From Icerya purchasi (taxonomy: Eukaryota; Arthropoda; Insecta; Hemiptera; Monophlebidae), in contig CM077116.1 in NCBI GenBank assembly GCA_039619475.1, forward strand, positions 280,999,258 to 281,063,257: a DNA stretch of 64,000 bases, read 5' to 3'. The position numbers were made by a program, and so were the translations under genes. Position 1 is the first letter of the stretch; each line of letters opens with the position of its first letter. Of the stretch, positions 12,801 to 24,800 are shown piece by piece. Under the pieces are notes generated by a model. That model did not search any database, was not told the DNA's origin, and saw only the letters and a list, made by a program, of their open reading frames with translations.

Positions 12801-15800
12801 TATTATCCCGCGATTGTAACCGATGCCCCTCCTTCAAATCGAATTCTTTTAATTGTACGCCTAGTTCCTGCGCTATTTTAACTACCTTCGATTTGATGTT
12901 CTCATCCTTCTCATAGGCTATTCCGTGTATTATGATATTGTCCCTTTTCGAATATTGATTTATCTTATTTATTTCCTCGCGTAGACATTCCTTTTCTTTT
13001 TTAATACCCTTCATCTCTTTCTTGATTATTTAATTTTCATTTTTCAGAATCGCTAGTTCCGCATTAATATTATCGATTTTAATGTTAGTATTATTACATA
13101 CCGTTTCTATTGCTTTGATTTCTTCCCAAATGAGATCCAATCTCTCTATTATTTTATTTTCCATTATCTAGTCTTATTACTTTCAATCGTTAAACAACAA
13201 TTATGAACGCGATAACGCACTACTGTGAATCTTATCAATCACTATCAACAATTGATCACTTACATGTTGTAAACTAATTAATCGAGAAATGTAAAGAATT
13301 CTAGATAGAGTTAAATTTATTATTTATCGACTATACTAAAGCTTTTGATTCACTAAACCATAAATTCCTATTATCAGCATTAAAGAAATAAGGAGTCCCC
13401 GAGAATTTTAGAGCAATAATCGATGATATGTATAAAGGCATGAAAGCTAGAATAATAACGGATAAAATAGGTAAATTTTTCGAAATAGGGAGAGATATTA
13501 AACAAGGGGACCCGCTCTCCCCATTACTATATTCTGTTCAACTCTAGAGGAAACGTTTAAGAAATTAGATTGGTCAAATAGGGGTATAAAAATAAACGGA
13601 AAATTTCTAAATAACCTCGGATTTGCTGATGACATAATATTAATATCGGATAAAATAGATGATTTACAGATTATGCTAAACGAACTCAACGAAGCAGGAA
13701 AAGAGGCAGGTTTAAGTATAAATTTAGAAAAAACAAAATGGGTGTCAAATGGGAGTTTGAATAAAGAAATAAGATTGGATGACAAGAGGATTGAAAGACT
13801 TGACAATATTATTTATCTAGGTCAATTAATTTCGGCGGATAATAGAACAATAAAGGAAGTGGAACGTAGAATTGTACTTACCTGGCGGAAATATTGGTCC
13901 TTAAAACGTATCTTTAAAGGCCCATATAGTAATAGTCTAAAATGTGCAATACTAAACAGCTGTGTAGTACCCACCGTTACTTATGGTTGTCAGACTTGGA
14001 CCTTATCTACAAATTTAGAAAATAAAATAGAGAGACTGCAGAAGGCAGTAGAGAGGTCGATGTTAGGCGTTAAGCTAAAGGATAAAATTAAACATAAAAA
14101 TATCAGGAATAAACTTAACAATACTAGTATTTTTAATAGAGTAATAAATAGACAAAAATAGGATAGGGCGGGACATATAGCTAGGATTGGAAGCGATAAA
14201 TGGACAAAGATAGTAACGGACTGGAGTCTTTATAACAAACGAAAAAGAGGAAGATAAAAATTAAGGTGGGACGATAATATTTCTAAAATGTTAGGACATA
14301 AACATTATCAAAGAGTAGCCTGGGACCGGCGTGAATGGGCACGTTTGAGGGAGGCCTTTGCCCGATATAAGGACTAATAGTATTTCTTATAAATTAAGAT
14401 ATTACGTATTATTATAATATATAGAAATATACTTATGGCTAATAATAATAATAATAATGATGATGATGGTTCGCCTACTTTGCCTATTTATTTTTCTTCA
14501 CTTATTTTTTCTTACTCCTCTATCCTTCATAAATGGCAATTTACCTCTAATAAAACTCCAATTTTATCCTTTATTTCTGTTCATCTTCTTCCATTTCCAC
14601 CATATATTTACAGTCGTGATAAACTTCATTATTTTTTTTTACCAGCTCTCGTTCATCCTATTAAATTTCTTTCTTTACCGATTTGTTCTAAATCTGTTCC
14701 TCAACATGTCGCCAGAATTTAATTTTCCAATGCTTTAGGTTCTTTCTTTCTTACACACATCAATATCTAAACGGTTCGAAGGGGCGAAATGGAACTGGTT
14801 CTGCCTTTTTTGTCTTACCTTAAATTATTCTAAATCATTTAAATTTCCCTCCTTTTGCTCAATTTTCTACGTAGAATCTATCGCTATTCTACACGTTATT
14901 TTCTTTATTCGTTGATAACTGATTTTCCATAAAATATTCATAATCTCAGATTTTAAAAGTGCTTTACAGGCTTTTACATGTAACCTTCCTTCTACGTCTT
15001 ACAATTATCTAATGTTTCTTATACGGTCCCTGTGAATTTCTGGTCCCTTTAATCATTGGCGGAAATGAGATAATGTATTCCCTAATCCGTTCTTCCATTT
15101 CCAGTGGTAGATTTTTAGGCACATTTTCAGCTCATAATATTGTTCTTCTTTCCTCAGTGTTCATTCTGGATTATCATTCAACTCCTATTCTTTTTCATTT
15201 TCTAATTTTGTCTTTTTTTATCCCTCTCTATTCAGCCATCTGTTACGCCTTGTCCGTGGTTTTCTAGTTACTTGCCTTCTCGCAAATACTCCGCAGTTTC
15301 GGCTATTTGCCGCCTTCTCTTTAATCCTAGCCTCCTTCCCGCATTATTTTCTCGGTTTTCATCTGCTTCTACTCCATTTTTTGTTCTTTTCATCTCAACT
15401 CCACGTACATTCCTTGTGATTTCGATCACATTTTATTTGAATGTTCGACTTTTTTGTTGAATAATCGTCTGTCTATTCTTCTTACTGAAACTCGATGTCT
15501 CCATTCCTTACAGTGCTTCTTTCATTCTCTCATTTTCTTCCACCACTACACTCGAGTTATTTTTGTCCCCTATCCTCAAACGTTCAAAAATATACTTTTA
15601 GTTTCTCCTTCTTACCATTTCGTAGGCTAATAATACTCATTACAGTAAAAAAATTACAGGTTTTTCTGTCTACGAGGTGTAACGTATAACTCGCGTTCTG
15701 TGGTCGTTTAAACAAAATAAGATTTTTACACGTGTCGTGAAAATATGCGATGTAAATACTGTGAGCAACGTGATCAAATTCTTGGTCAAACGCAGAGTAA

Positions 15801-18800
15801 AACCGCCGTCAGAAATCCTCGTATAATAACAAAACGTGCTTTAAGGAAGACGCTATATGAAACAACCGACTCTGTTTTTAATTAGGCTAAGCGGTTTAAG
15901 GACGGCTGTGAATCAGTCAAGGACGATCCGCGCTGCGGCGGTCCTTCTACCGCAAAAACGGCGACAAATGTTGAACGTGTGTGCATGTGCGTGCTCCAAG
16001 ACCGTCGAGTAAGTTGTCCAACGTTAGAAGAAGAGTTAAACATCAACCGCGAGACCATTCGGCAGATTTCAAACGACGCTCTAGGGATGCGCAAACTGTG
16101 CACCAAGATGATTCCAAAACTGCTCACAGCTGAGCAAAAAGAGTTCCGGAGATCCATCTGTCAGGACATGATTGATCGAATGGACGCTGAAGGAAACCAA
16201 TGGGTGTCGTCCATTATCATGGGGGACGAGTCTTGGGTGTTCGAATATGACCCTGAGACCAAGACACAAAGCATACAGTGGATGGAGAAGGGCATGGAGC
16301 GTCCGAAAAAAGCTCGCATGTCCAAATTAAGAGTCAAGCCTCTACTGATCGCTTTCTTCGACATCAACGGCATTGTTCATCACGAATACGTTCCCGCAGG
16401 CCAGACAGTCAATGCAGCACTCTACATCGAAGTTTTGAAAGAGTTACGAGCCCGCGTGTACCACGCATGACCCGAATTGCCCGAGAAGGGTTGGGTGTTG
16501 CTTTATGACAACGCTCCAGCACACTCGTCCTTCGTAGTACGCCAATTTTTGGGGCTCCATAGCATCCCCACGCTCCCGTACCCCTCCAGCCTGGACCTGA
16601 CTCCGCGTGACCGTCATTTGTTCCCTCAACTCAAAAGTTACTTGAAAAGAAATCGATACGATGGCATTACCGAAGTCGAAAGTGCCAAGACGAAGGTCCA
16701 TCAGAACCTATATTCGGGGGGGGGGGGCTTCCACAAGTGGGTCGAACATTAACGGCGGTGCGCTGACCCCTCAGAGGAAACTACTGTGAAGGTGTTTAGA
16801 GTAGTTCCGCCCTCACCATATTTTTAGGCCCTCCGGGGCAAAATTGTACGAATACAATTGTCACACCTCATATTACCCTTCTAGCAGCGACAATTCTTTT
16901 ATTCTGTATTGCATGTTATGTTTACCCTTTTTTTTCTTTGCAACTTCTTTTTAACTCTTTACCGTTGTCATAACACATTTTTTAAATGTACTTTTGCCTT
17001 TCAGTGTTTTTTTTTTATCGAATTCCATTTTCTCCAATATTCGAGTATGTCTTCTATAATTCTGCATTATATCTCTGAGTTTCAAACTTTATTCATCGAC
17101 CTACTCTAATCACTTCTCTTTGCCGAATCTCATAGAATTCTCTAAACATGTTCACTGGTCTTAGCATTATTTTTACACCCCTTTATACGTGTGCTTTTGT
17201 ATTTTACACAGCTGATCTGCGTATCTGTTCATTACCCTTTTTACATGCCCTTTTAGCTGTTACATTTTTTTTTTTTTTTATTATTATTACTATTTCTCCT
17301 CGCCAACTATGAACATTAACCTGCGTAACAATAATTTTTTTAAACCTCTGATGTACAGATTCAAACCACGTTTCATTCGTGTGAAACACCACTGCCTAAC
17401 CAAGTACATTGCAGTAGCTAGCTTATCAGCTCTTTTCCTTAAGAGTTTAACGAGTTTTTCGGGGCTGTCTTTCACCTAACGAACGTTCTTTTATGTGATC
17501 GAATTATATTCAAACCAACTTGGAAAATTAATTCTGTACCAATAATGGCCGAAATTTCTATTGAATCATGGTCGATTTATCTTTGCGGAGTGACGTTATT
17601 TTCATTTGTGATTTACGTTTTTCATAAACGAACCTGAAATTTATATAATTTGTGAACACTCTCTGCAACAATTCCAGTTCATTTAACTAGTTAACTAAAG
17701 CGTGTACGGTAATTAAATAATATTTCCCTCTGTATTTTAACATGTAAATTATTAGTATTTAATTTATTCTTTTCCTTATCTTCATCATTTGAATTTGAAA
17801 TTTCACCTTTTCTATGTGATTAATTTTAAAATATACGACCAACAGTGACTGTCGTATATTGCTCTTTTCATTATATTTAACAACGATAACGTAGTTTTTC
17901 TAAAAAAAAAAAAAACATTTCGATTAAGTTCGTAATTATACGTAGATATTAAAATAGCGCAGTAGTCTTAATGAAGGATGAATTTAGTTCCACAAGTACT
18001 GACCTATACAAACTCTGGGTCCTTCTCCAAACGGTAAATATGTGAACGGTGGTCTAGAGTTTCTGTTTTCTTCCGAGAAATTCTCCGGATTAAATTCATC
18101 TGGATTTGAATAGTACTGTGGATCGTGATGAAGTGCATAAATTGGAATGGACACATCTGTGCCCTTATCGATGACGACTTTTGTATTCGGTATACGATAT
18201 GGCTTCGTGCAAACTCTGAGTAATGCACTGGATGATGTGTATTTTCGCATAGTTTCTGTGTTAAATAATTAAATACATATCGATTTATTCTTATTCATTA
18301 AATTTCGAAAAATATATAAAATACATTTATAAATAATTAAAATTTGATAAATGATTAAAGTGTAATTTTCGGTTAATTTAAAAATACTTTTTTTTTCAAA
18401 TTTCATGTATTGCTTGGTAGGTACTAATGTGTCCAAAGTTCAACCCCAAACAACCCTATTATATAATAATTTTCTGCAGTAATGCACGAATTAACTTGGC
18501 CCCTTTCATTCTCGGGTTTGACTGTCGGTTTTTATTTAGAGAAATTTATCATAGAGAGACGTCAAAATAGAAGTCTTGAGAATTCTTAGTGACTACTTTT
18601 AACTACATTAATTCGATTGCTCCGTCGGAATTATTCTCAAATTATGTCGCAAAAAGTCGTTAATTTCAGCTGGATTGCAATAGCCATACGGAAGAATTCA
18701 TTAAATTAAGTCATTTATTTAAAGATTTTGAAAAATATTTCTAAATAATTTCTTCAAGTCATTTTCATGGTTTTTTATAACATGGAATCATAATTTTAAC

Positions 18801-21800
18801 TGTTCGTTAATACTGGTCAACAGTATGCTATTAAAATAGATTCATAAAGTTAGCTATCAAAAAAAAAAAAAAAAAAAAAACTATTATAGGTATAAATATA
18901 GAATCCATCAGTTTGCGAATCGTATAATAAATAACATTTTCTACGACTTTTGTTTTTGCGTACTTCGTTGTTGATGAGATAATTGTAAAAAGCATACGGG
19001 TGCTCGTTAGCATCCTAAAACTTCGTAGTTTGAAAAATAAATTATTTTGTATCGTTTGATTCAGCCATATCATATACGAATTCAATTCTCAAACGATTTC
19101 CGGAACAATATTAGCAATTTTATTGAAGATTTTCGAAAAAAAAAAAAAAACTTTTTTGACTTTTTATTCATGCAGAGTCCGAAATCTGTTGTTACCAAAG
19201 TCATGACTCTGATTGAATTTGCGCACACGCGCACGAAATGTTTCCAGTTTACATTCCCGTGGTTTTTACATTTTTGGATGTAGTAATTATTATGTCTGTT
19301 GTTTAAAAAACTTCCAGAATTTAAAAAGAATGAAAGCATTGATAATCACTGGATTCTTCTTAAAAGTAGAATTTTGAAAGAGGCTAGAGTTTAACTTAAA
19401 TCGGGAAAAAAGGCAAGGAATGACTGAATTATTGAAGAAATAGTATACTTAATTAAGAAAAAATCATTGAAGAATTGTAGGGAACAATATAGGAAAGTTA
19501 ACAAGGAAATCCGCAAGAAAATTCGAGAGAAGCAAAAAGCAAAACATCTTGACGCTTAATTTACATAAAAAAATAAAAGAATATCCGGAATATACAGACA
19601 AAAAAGGCTTATTATCTTAAAAGATGAAATGGATAGACTAATAATATATGAAGACGATACCCGAAAAGTATGGAAATCGTATTTTAATCGAAGTAACAGG
19701 ATACCTTAACATCTTAAAAGCCCTCAGCTCGGTGAAGTTGAACAAAGCTCCAAGTCCGGAAGAATTATCTGTCGAACTACTGAGATTACTTGGCAACAAC
19801 GGTCTAAAAACTTTCAATGGATTTGTTTAATGGAATGTACCAAAGTGGGACTATACCAAAGGACTGGTTACCGTCAAGATTTATTATGTTACCAAAAGAG
19901 TATCAAATACAAAAACTTGTAATTAGACTGATCAATCTCATGAGTCATGCATTAAAAACATTCTTAAAAATTATTCACGAAGGATACAGAAGAGATACAC
20001 CCTGTCAAGAAAGTATCGGGAATTGTTAAATAAAACGAACAATTTTTAATTTTCATCCAAATTTATTTTGTCACCTTCAAAATAACATCCATTCGAAGCG
20101 ATGCACATATGCCAACGCTTTTTCCACTCGGCAAAGCACTTCTGATAGGCGGTTTCCGGGATGGCCTTTAGCTCTCGCGTCGCATTCGTCTTGATGTCAT
20201 CAATCGATTCGAAGCGCATTCCCCGTAGCGGAAATTTGAGTTTTGAGAATAGGAAGAAGTCGCAGGGTGCTAAATCTGGTGAATACGGCGGTTGTTCGAT
20301 GATATTTACCGAGTGTTTGGCCAAAAACTCATTCACAATTATGGCTTTGTGAGACGGCGCATTATCGTGATGGAGAATCCAAGAATTGTCGACCCACAAA
20401 TCGTTACGTTTACGACGGATAGCCTCTCTCAAACGTCTCAAAACACTTAAGTAAAACTCTTTGGTGACTGTCTGTCCGGCTGGCACATATTCATAGTGTA
20501 CCACGCCTCGAATATCGAAGAAAACAATCAACATGATCTTCACTTTCGATCGGCTTTGGCGAGGTTTTTTCGGCTTTGGCGCGCCAATTGGCCGCCATTC
20601 GGACGATTGCTGGTTCGTAAGCGTGTCGTACTCGTACACCCATGTCTCGTCACCAGTAATTATCTTTTTCAAGAAGGTAGGATCCAAATTGGCTCGATCC
20701 AGCATGTCTGCAGCTACCTGTTCTCGGTACTTTTTTTGAAAGAAATTCAGGTCTTTCGGAACAAGCCGAGCCGCAACGCGTTGCATACCCAATTTTTCGT
20801 GCACAATCGTACGTACGCTCTCGTGTGACATGCCCAATCCATGAGCCATCTCTCTCAAGCTCACATGACAATTTTCAGCAACGATTTCCTTGATTTTATC
20901 GACGTTATCATCGGTCACACTCGTTGAAGGCCGTCCAGAGCGAGGCATGTCTTCGACCGTCTCCCGACCATCCTTGAACGCTCTGTACCACTCGTAAACC
21001 CGCGTTTTTGATAAAGCAGATTCACCAAAAGCCTTCTGTAACATTTTCAGTGTATCGGCACAAGAAATTTCGTTCGAAACACAGAATTTAACACATGTAC
21101 GTTGTTCAATATTTTCACTCATTGTAAAACTTCGACAAAACACTTCAAGGTCGACTGATTTTAACAGCTGCTTTAAACACACTGGTTGACAGATCGCGCT
21201 AAAAATAGGCATCATAATACAAAACAGTTGTACCAACCTGGAAAAAAAAAATTATCTGCCTAGCTATTACCCGGGAGATTTAAATTGACAATTCCCGATA
21301 CTTTCTTGACAGGGTGTATGAAGAAAATTTAAGCGAAGAACAGTTCGGCTAATATTCTGCGTCAATGTTTTAATTCAGAGGTGCTTGGATTTCAGCAGCG
21401 TTTATACCTTTATCGATTTCGAGCAGTCTTTCGATAAAATTCAATATAGTAAACTTCGCAAGATATTGGAAGATATTGGTTTAGATTCAGCTGATCGTCG
21501 TATAATAGAAAACCTCTATATGCATCACACTGCTGTAATATCTCACGACCGCAAATGCACCAACTGATCGAGCGGAGATAAAACGAAGATGTCAGGTTCG
21601 AGGATGTATTCTATTTCCTTCTTTATTTAATAAAACAAACATAATCAGTAGTCGAGTGAAGTTTAGTGATAACGCGTTTATTCATTGATTGTCGAGAAAC
21701 AACAAGTAAGAACGTTCTATATTTCTTAATAATTCTTATCAGTAATAATTTTATCAATTCACAATGCCGAAACCGAAAAGATTACAAAACACAGCGAAAG

Positions 21801-24800
21801 AGTACAAGAGGCAGCACAGTGATTTCAGCATATCAAGTACTGAACCAACTGCCAAAAAAGCTACAAAAATAACGGACTCGAAAGATGACGAACGGGATGA
21901 AAAGATCGAACAGTGTTCCGTTCAAGAGCTTAGGAGAGAGTTCACGGAAATTCAAAAAAATGCTTCGAATTCATTTCGGAAAAGTACGACGATCTCGTGC
22001 AAATCCACGGCTCTCTCGTAAATGAAGTGAAGGCGTCGAAAGAGCAAGTTAATGTCTTAACTGCTGAAACAAAAAAACAAAAAGATAGTGAAATCGCCGA
22101 ATTGAGAACGACAGTAAATGAATTAGTCCAATATAGTAGGAGAGAGAATATTGAGCTACATGGAGTCTCCGAAAGACCAGGAGAAAATGTAGAGGAAATT
22201 GTCATTAAGATGGCACAAAAATTAAACATTGAGATAAAAAAAGAGGACATTGTGGCTTGTCACGAGGTGCCCAGCAAGAATTTAAAATTACCGAAGACGA
22301 TTATTGCTAAACCCGGTAGACGGATAGCCGACCTGTTCCTCGAGCATAAAAAGAGCGTCAAAATATTCGATAAAGAAATATCGGATAATGAAGAAAGTGC
22401 CTTGCAGATATATATTAACGAAAATCTCACTAGACACTATAAACATTTATTATGGCAGACGAAAGAAAAGGCCAGAGCGTTTAATTATAGGTTTGTTTGG
22501 ATGAAACGAGGAAAGATTTTTGCAAGGAAAAATGAAGAGGATCGCATACTACGTATTCGGAACGAAGAAAATGTGAACAAATTATTGTAATTGTAGTTTC
22601 TCGTGTCGATTTTCGTTTATTTAAGTCCACAGAATGAACTAATTACTAATTTTTGATATGTGTGTGGCTCTGTATAAATGAGTGTTCGGGTACGTGAGTT
22701 ACGCAAGTGGTAGGACAGTGAGAGGAAACATGATAAAGTTTATAGCATGGATGGAAGCGTATGTGCCGGCGTTAAATAAATCAGAGTTTACTAAGAGAAC
22801 GCGGTGGATAAGGGTTTATTTATCGGGCTGTATGTTTAAGCACCAGGTTCAGTATAGAGATACGAAAAAAGGTAAGAGGGGAGGAGATATTGAGGCAGCA
22901 TTACGTGATAACAAGGAAATGGTGTTGTTTTGCAAGATATCAGTCATGTCGTGTGTATGTAGATTGATAGATCAAGTATATGCGAGTAGGCAGTGCGGTA
23001 CGAAGGGGTATGTGAGGTTGGCGCATGGCGATGCTATTATGTGCCGAAATACCGTCTGCGTAGACTTTTTTTTTGTGCGTCAAAGGCAGATAATGTGCGA
23101 GGTGTGTGCGAAATTCGTGTGTGACGATATATATATTTTATTAATATTTTTTATGTTTTATTTCCGTTCCGTACTGTTTAGTTTTAGGTTTTGGCGCGCG
23201 GAGATGTTATGTTATGGATGTGGGCATACGGGTAGATGTGTAGGCGTGTGTGTATACTTGAATATATGTCTATTATGTACTTACCTTAGGTGTATGGGAA
23301 TTTATTAAATATATGTGTATAATTATAATCAAATTATTAGCTTGATAAGTGCGATGCGAATAGAAAGCATAATTGTGAATTTAATCCACATATAAATCCG
23401 GGCTTGGTAGTTTTACATCTATTCTTGTTCGAAAAGTTGAACTTAAGGTAAATAGAAAAATGATTATGCGACCAAATGACATCTCTATTACAGTTCTGTC
23501 ACAAAATTGAGTGTAACGAATATGAAAACATAAAAAAATGGAATGCAGACATAAGTAGAAATTTTAACGGGAAAAAGGAAAATAGTAAGAATATTATTAA
23601 AATAATCCATTTAAACATTCGAAGCATTAGATGCAATTGGGATGAGCTATTAATACAAATTCATAAACACGATGTTAGCGTAATAGTTCCTACCGAAATA
23701 AACATCAAAGAGCACGAGGCTGAATATTATAACATAGAGGGTTATGAGAAATGTGTAATTGAGAAACCACCTAACCGTAATGGGGGAATAATGATATTGG
23801 CGTCAAAGGCTTTCAGCTTCAAGGTGGTTCACGCGGGCAATTCCGCTGCTGATAGCATTACTGTAGAAATAAGCCTAACAAAAAATCAAAAAATTTACTT
23901 AATGGCAATTTATAGGTCACCGAGTAACAACGTTGGTCACTTTCTACAGGAACTCGAAGAGAGCCTGAAAACATTAGATCGGAATACAAAATTTATTATC
24001 TGCGGAGATCTCAATATTAACACTGATTCAAGGAGTAAAATAAATGATAAATTTCTGAACATCTTATCAAGACACGGTGGAATTTGGCTAATTAAAGGAA
24101 CAACTAGAGAAGAGGTAAGAGCAGGTTGTATTACCAAATCTTGTATAGATAACATCTTCATTAGACATATAACAGAGAAAGTAATGGCGGGTATTATAAA
24201 GACAAAAATTTCAGATCACTACATAGTTTGTGGGGGGACCGCTCTTTCGGGCGCAGCTCTATCGGGCGCGACTCTATCGGGCGCAGCCTCTTTCGGGCGC
24301 AGGCGAACTCAGACCTTTTTACAGACCACCTATGGTGATTTTCAGGTATCAGCCGTTAAATGTTATCATCTGTGTTAGTGAGAAACACGAGTTACCAAAT
24401 ACTGCTATCAGAAATTCCGTCCAAAAAATACCGTTCTTCATTAACGATTTAGTTTTTCCGCGCGTACAGCATGTTACATATGCATACATATATATAATCA
24501 CAAAACACATATTTTACATGATTTTATTTGGTTATTTACTTTTTTAAAACATTTCCTATTTTTTTTTTTGAAAATAACGACTTCAGCGTGAAATACAGAT
24601 AAACAGACATTCGCGATGTAAATTTAAGAGTTCTGTTAGCAATAGTGATGCGAAACGGACGAAAATTATTAATATTAATAATCGGCCAAATGCATTGTCG
24701 GTTTTCTTCATTTTTTTTTTTGCTAATGTATAGTCAACCGTATTTAAAAAATTACAAACTATCAACTCTACGCCATTTAAAGTGTAACATAACTGGACTG

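Larger units (their letters stand above)
11793..14462 (+). mobile_element. RTE-like element with inverted 5' half, nested in I-like element
   Basis: The insert is flanked by a perfect 12-bp duplication, atgatggttcgc (11781-11792 and 14463-14474). Its left part (11793 to about 13240) is on the minus strand: ORF1 then the first part of the endonuclease. Its right part (about 13240-14462) is on the plus strand: RT palm to the ORF2 stop, 3'UTR and a (AAT)n/(ATG)n tail. The bases between the middle of the endonuclease and the start of the palm are missing. One pair of target duplications around both halves means a single insertion with internal inversion, the structure left by twin priming in L1 elements. 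Confidence 0.85.
19380..21645 (+). mobile_element. RTE-like RT fragment, split by an intact mariner
   Basis: From about 19,400 a basic linker (LKNCREQYRKVNKEIRKKI) leads to the RT fingers. Frames then give ALSSVKLNKAPSPEELSVEL, LFNGMYQSGTIPKDWLPSRF and INLMSHALKTFLKIIHE before the mariner at 19,998. Beyond it the RT resumes with EENLSEEQFG, CFIDF-like TFIDFEQSFDKIQYSK and IGLDSADRRIIENLYM, and fades out near 21,640. Motif style matches the fragments at 1,716 and 39,368. Frameshifts and stops throughout; neither 5' nor 3' end is intact. Confidence 0.75.

Noticed and set aside
14435..15689. Several 60-95-codon plus-strand frames rich in Phe, Leu and Ser
   Set aside because: They come from a pyrimidine-rich decayed stretch. 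Only short pieces at its two ends resemble an I-like element, so I did not call separate genes.
17204..17475. Overlapping basic, helical minus-strand frames
   Set aside because: No recognisable family, no splice logic and no flanking element; left as unclassified.
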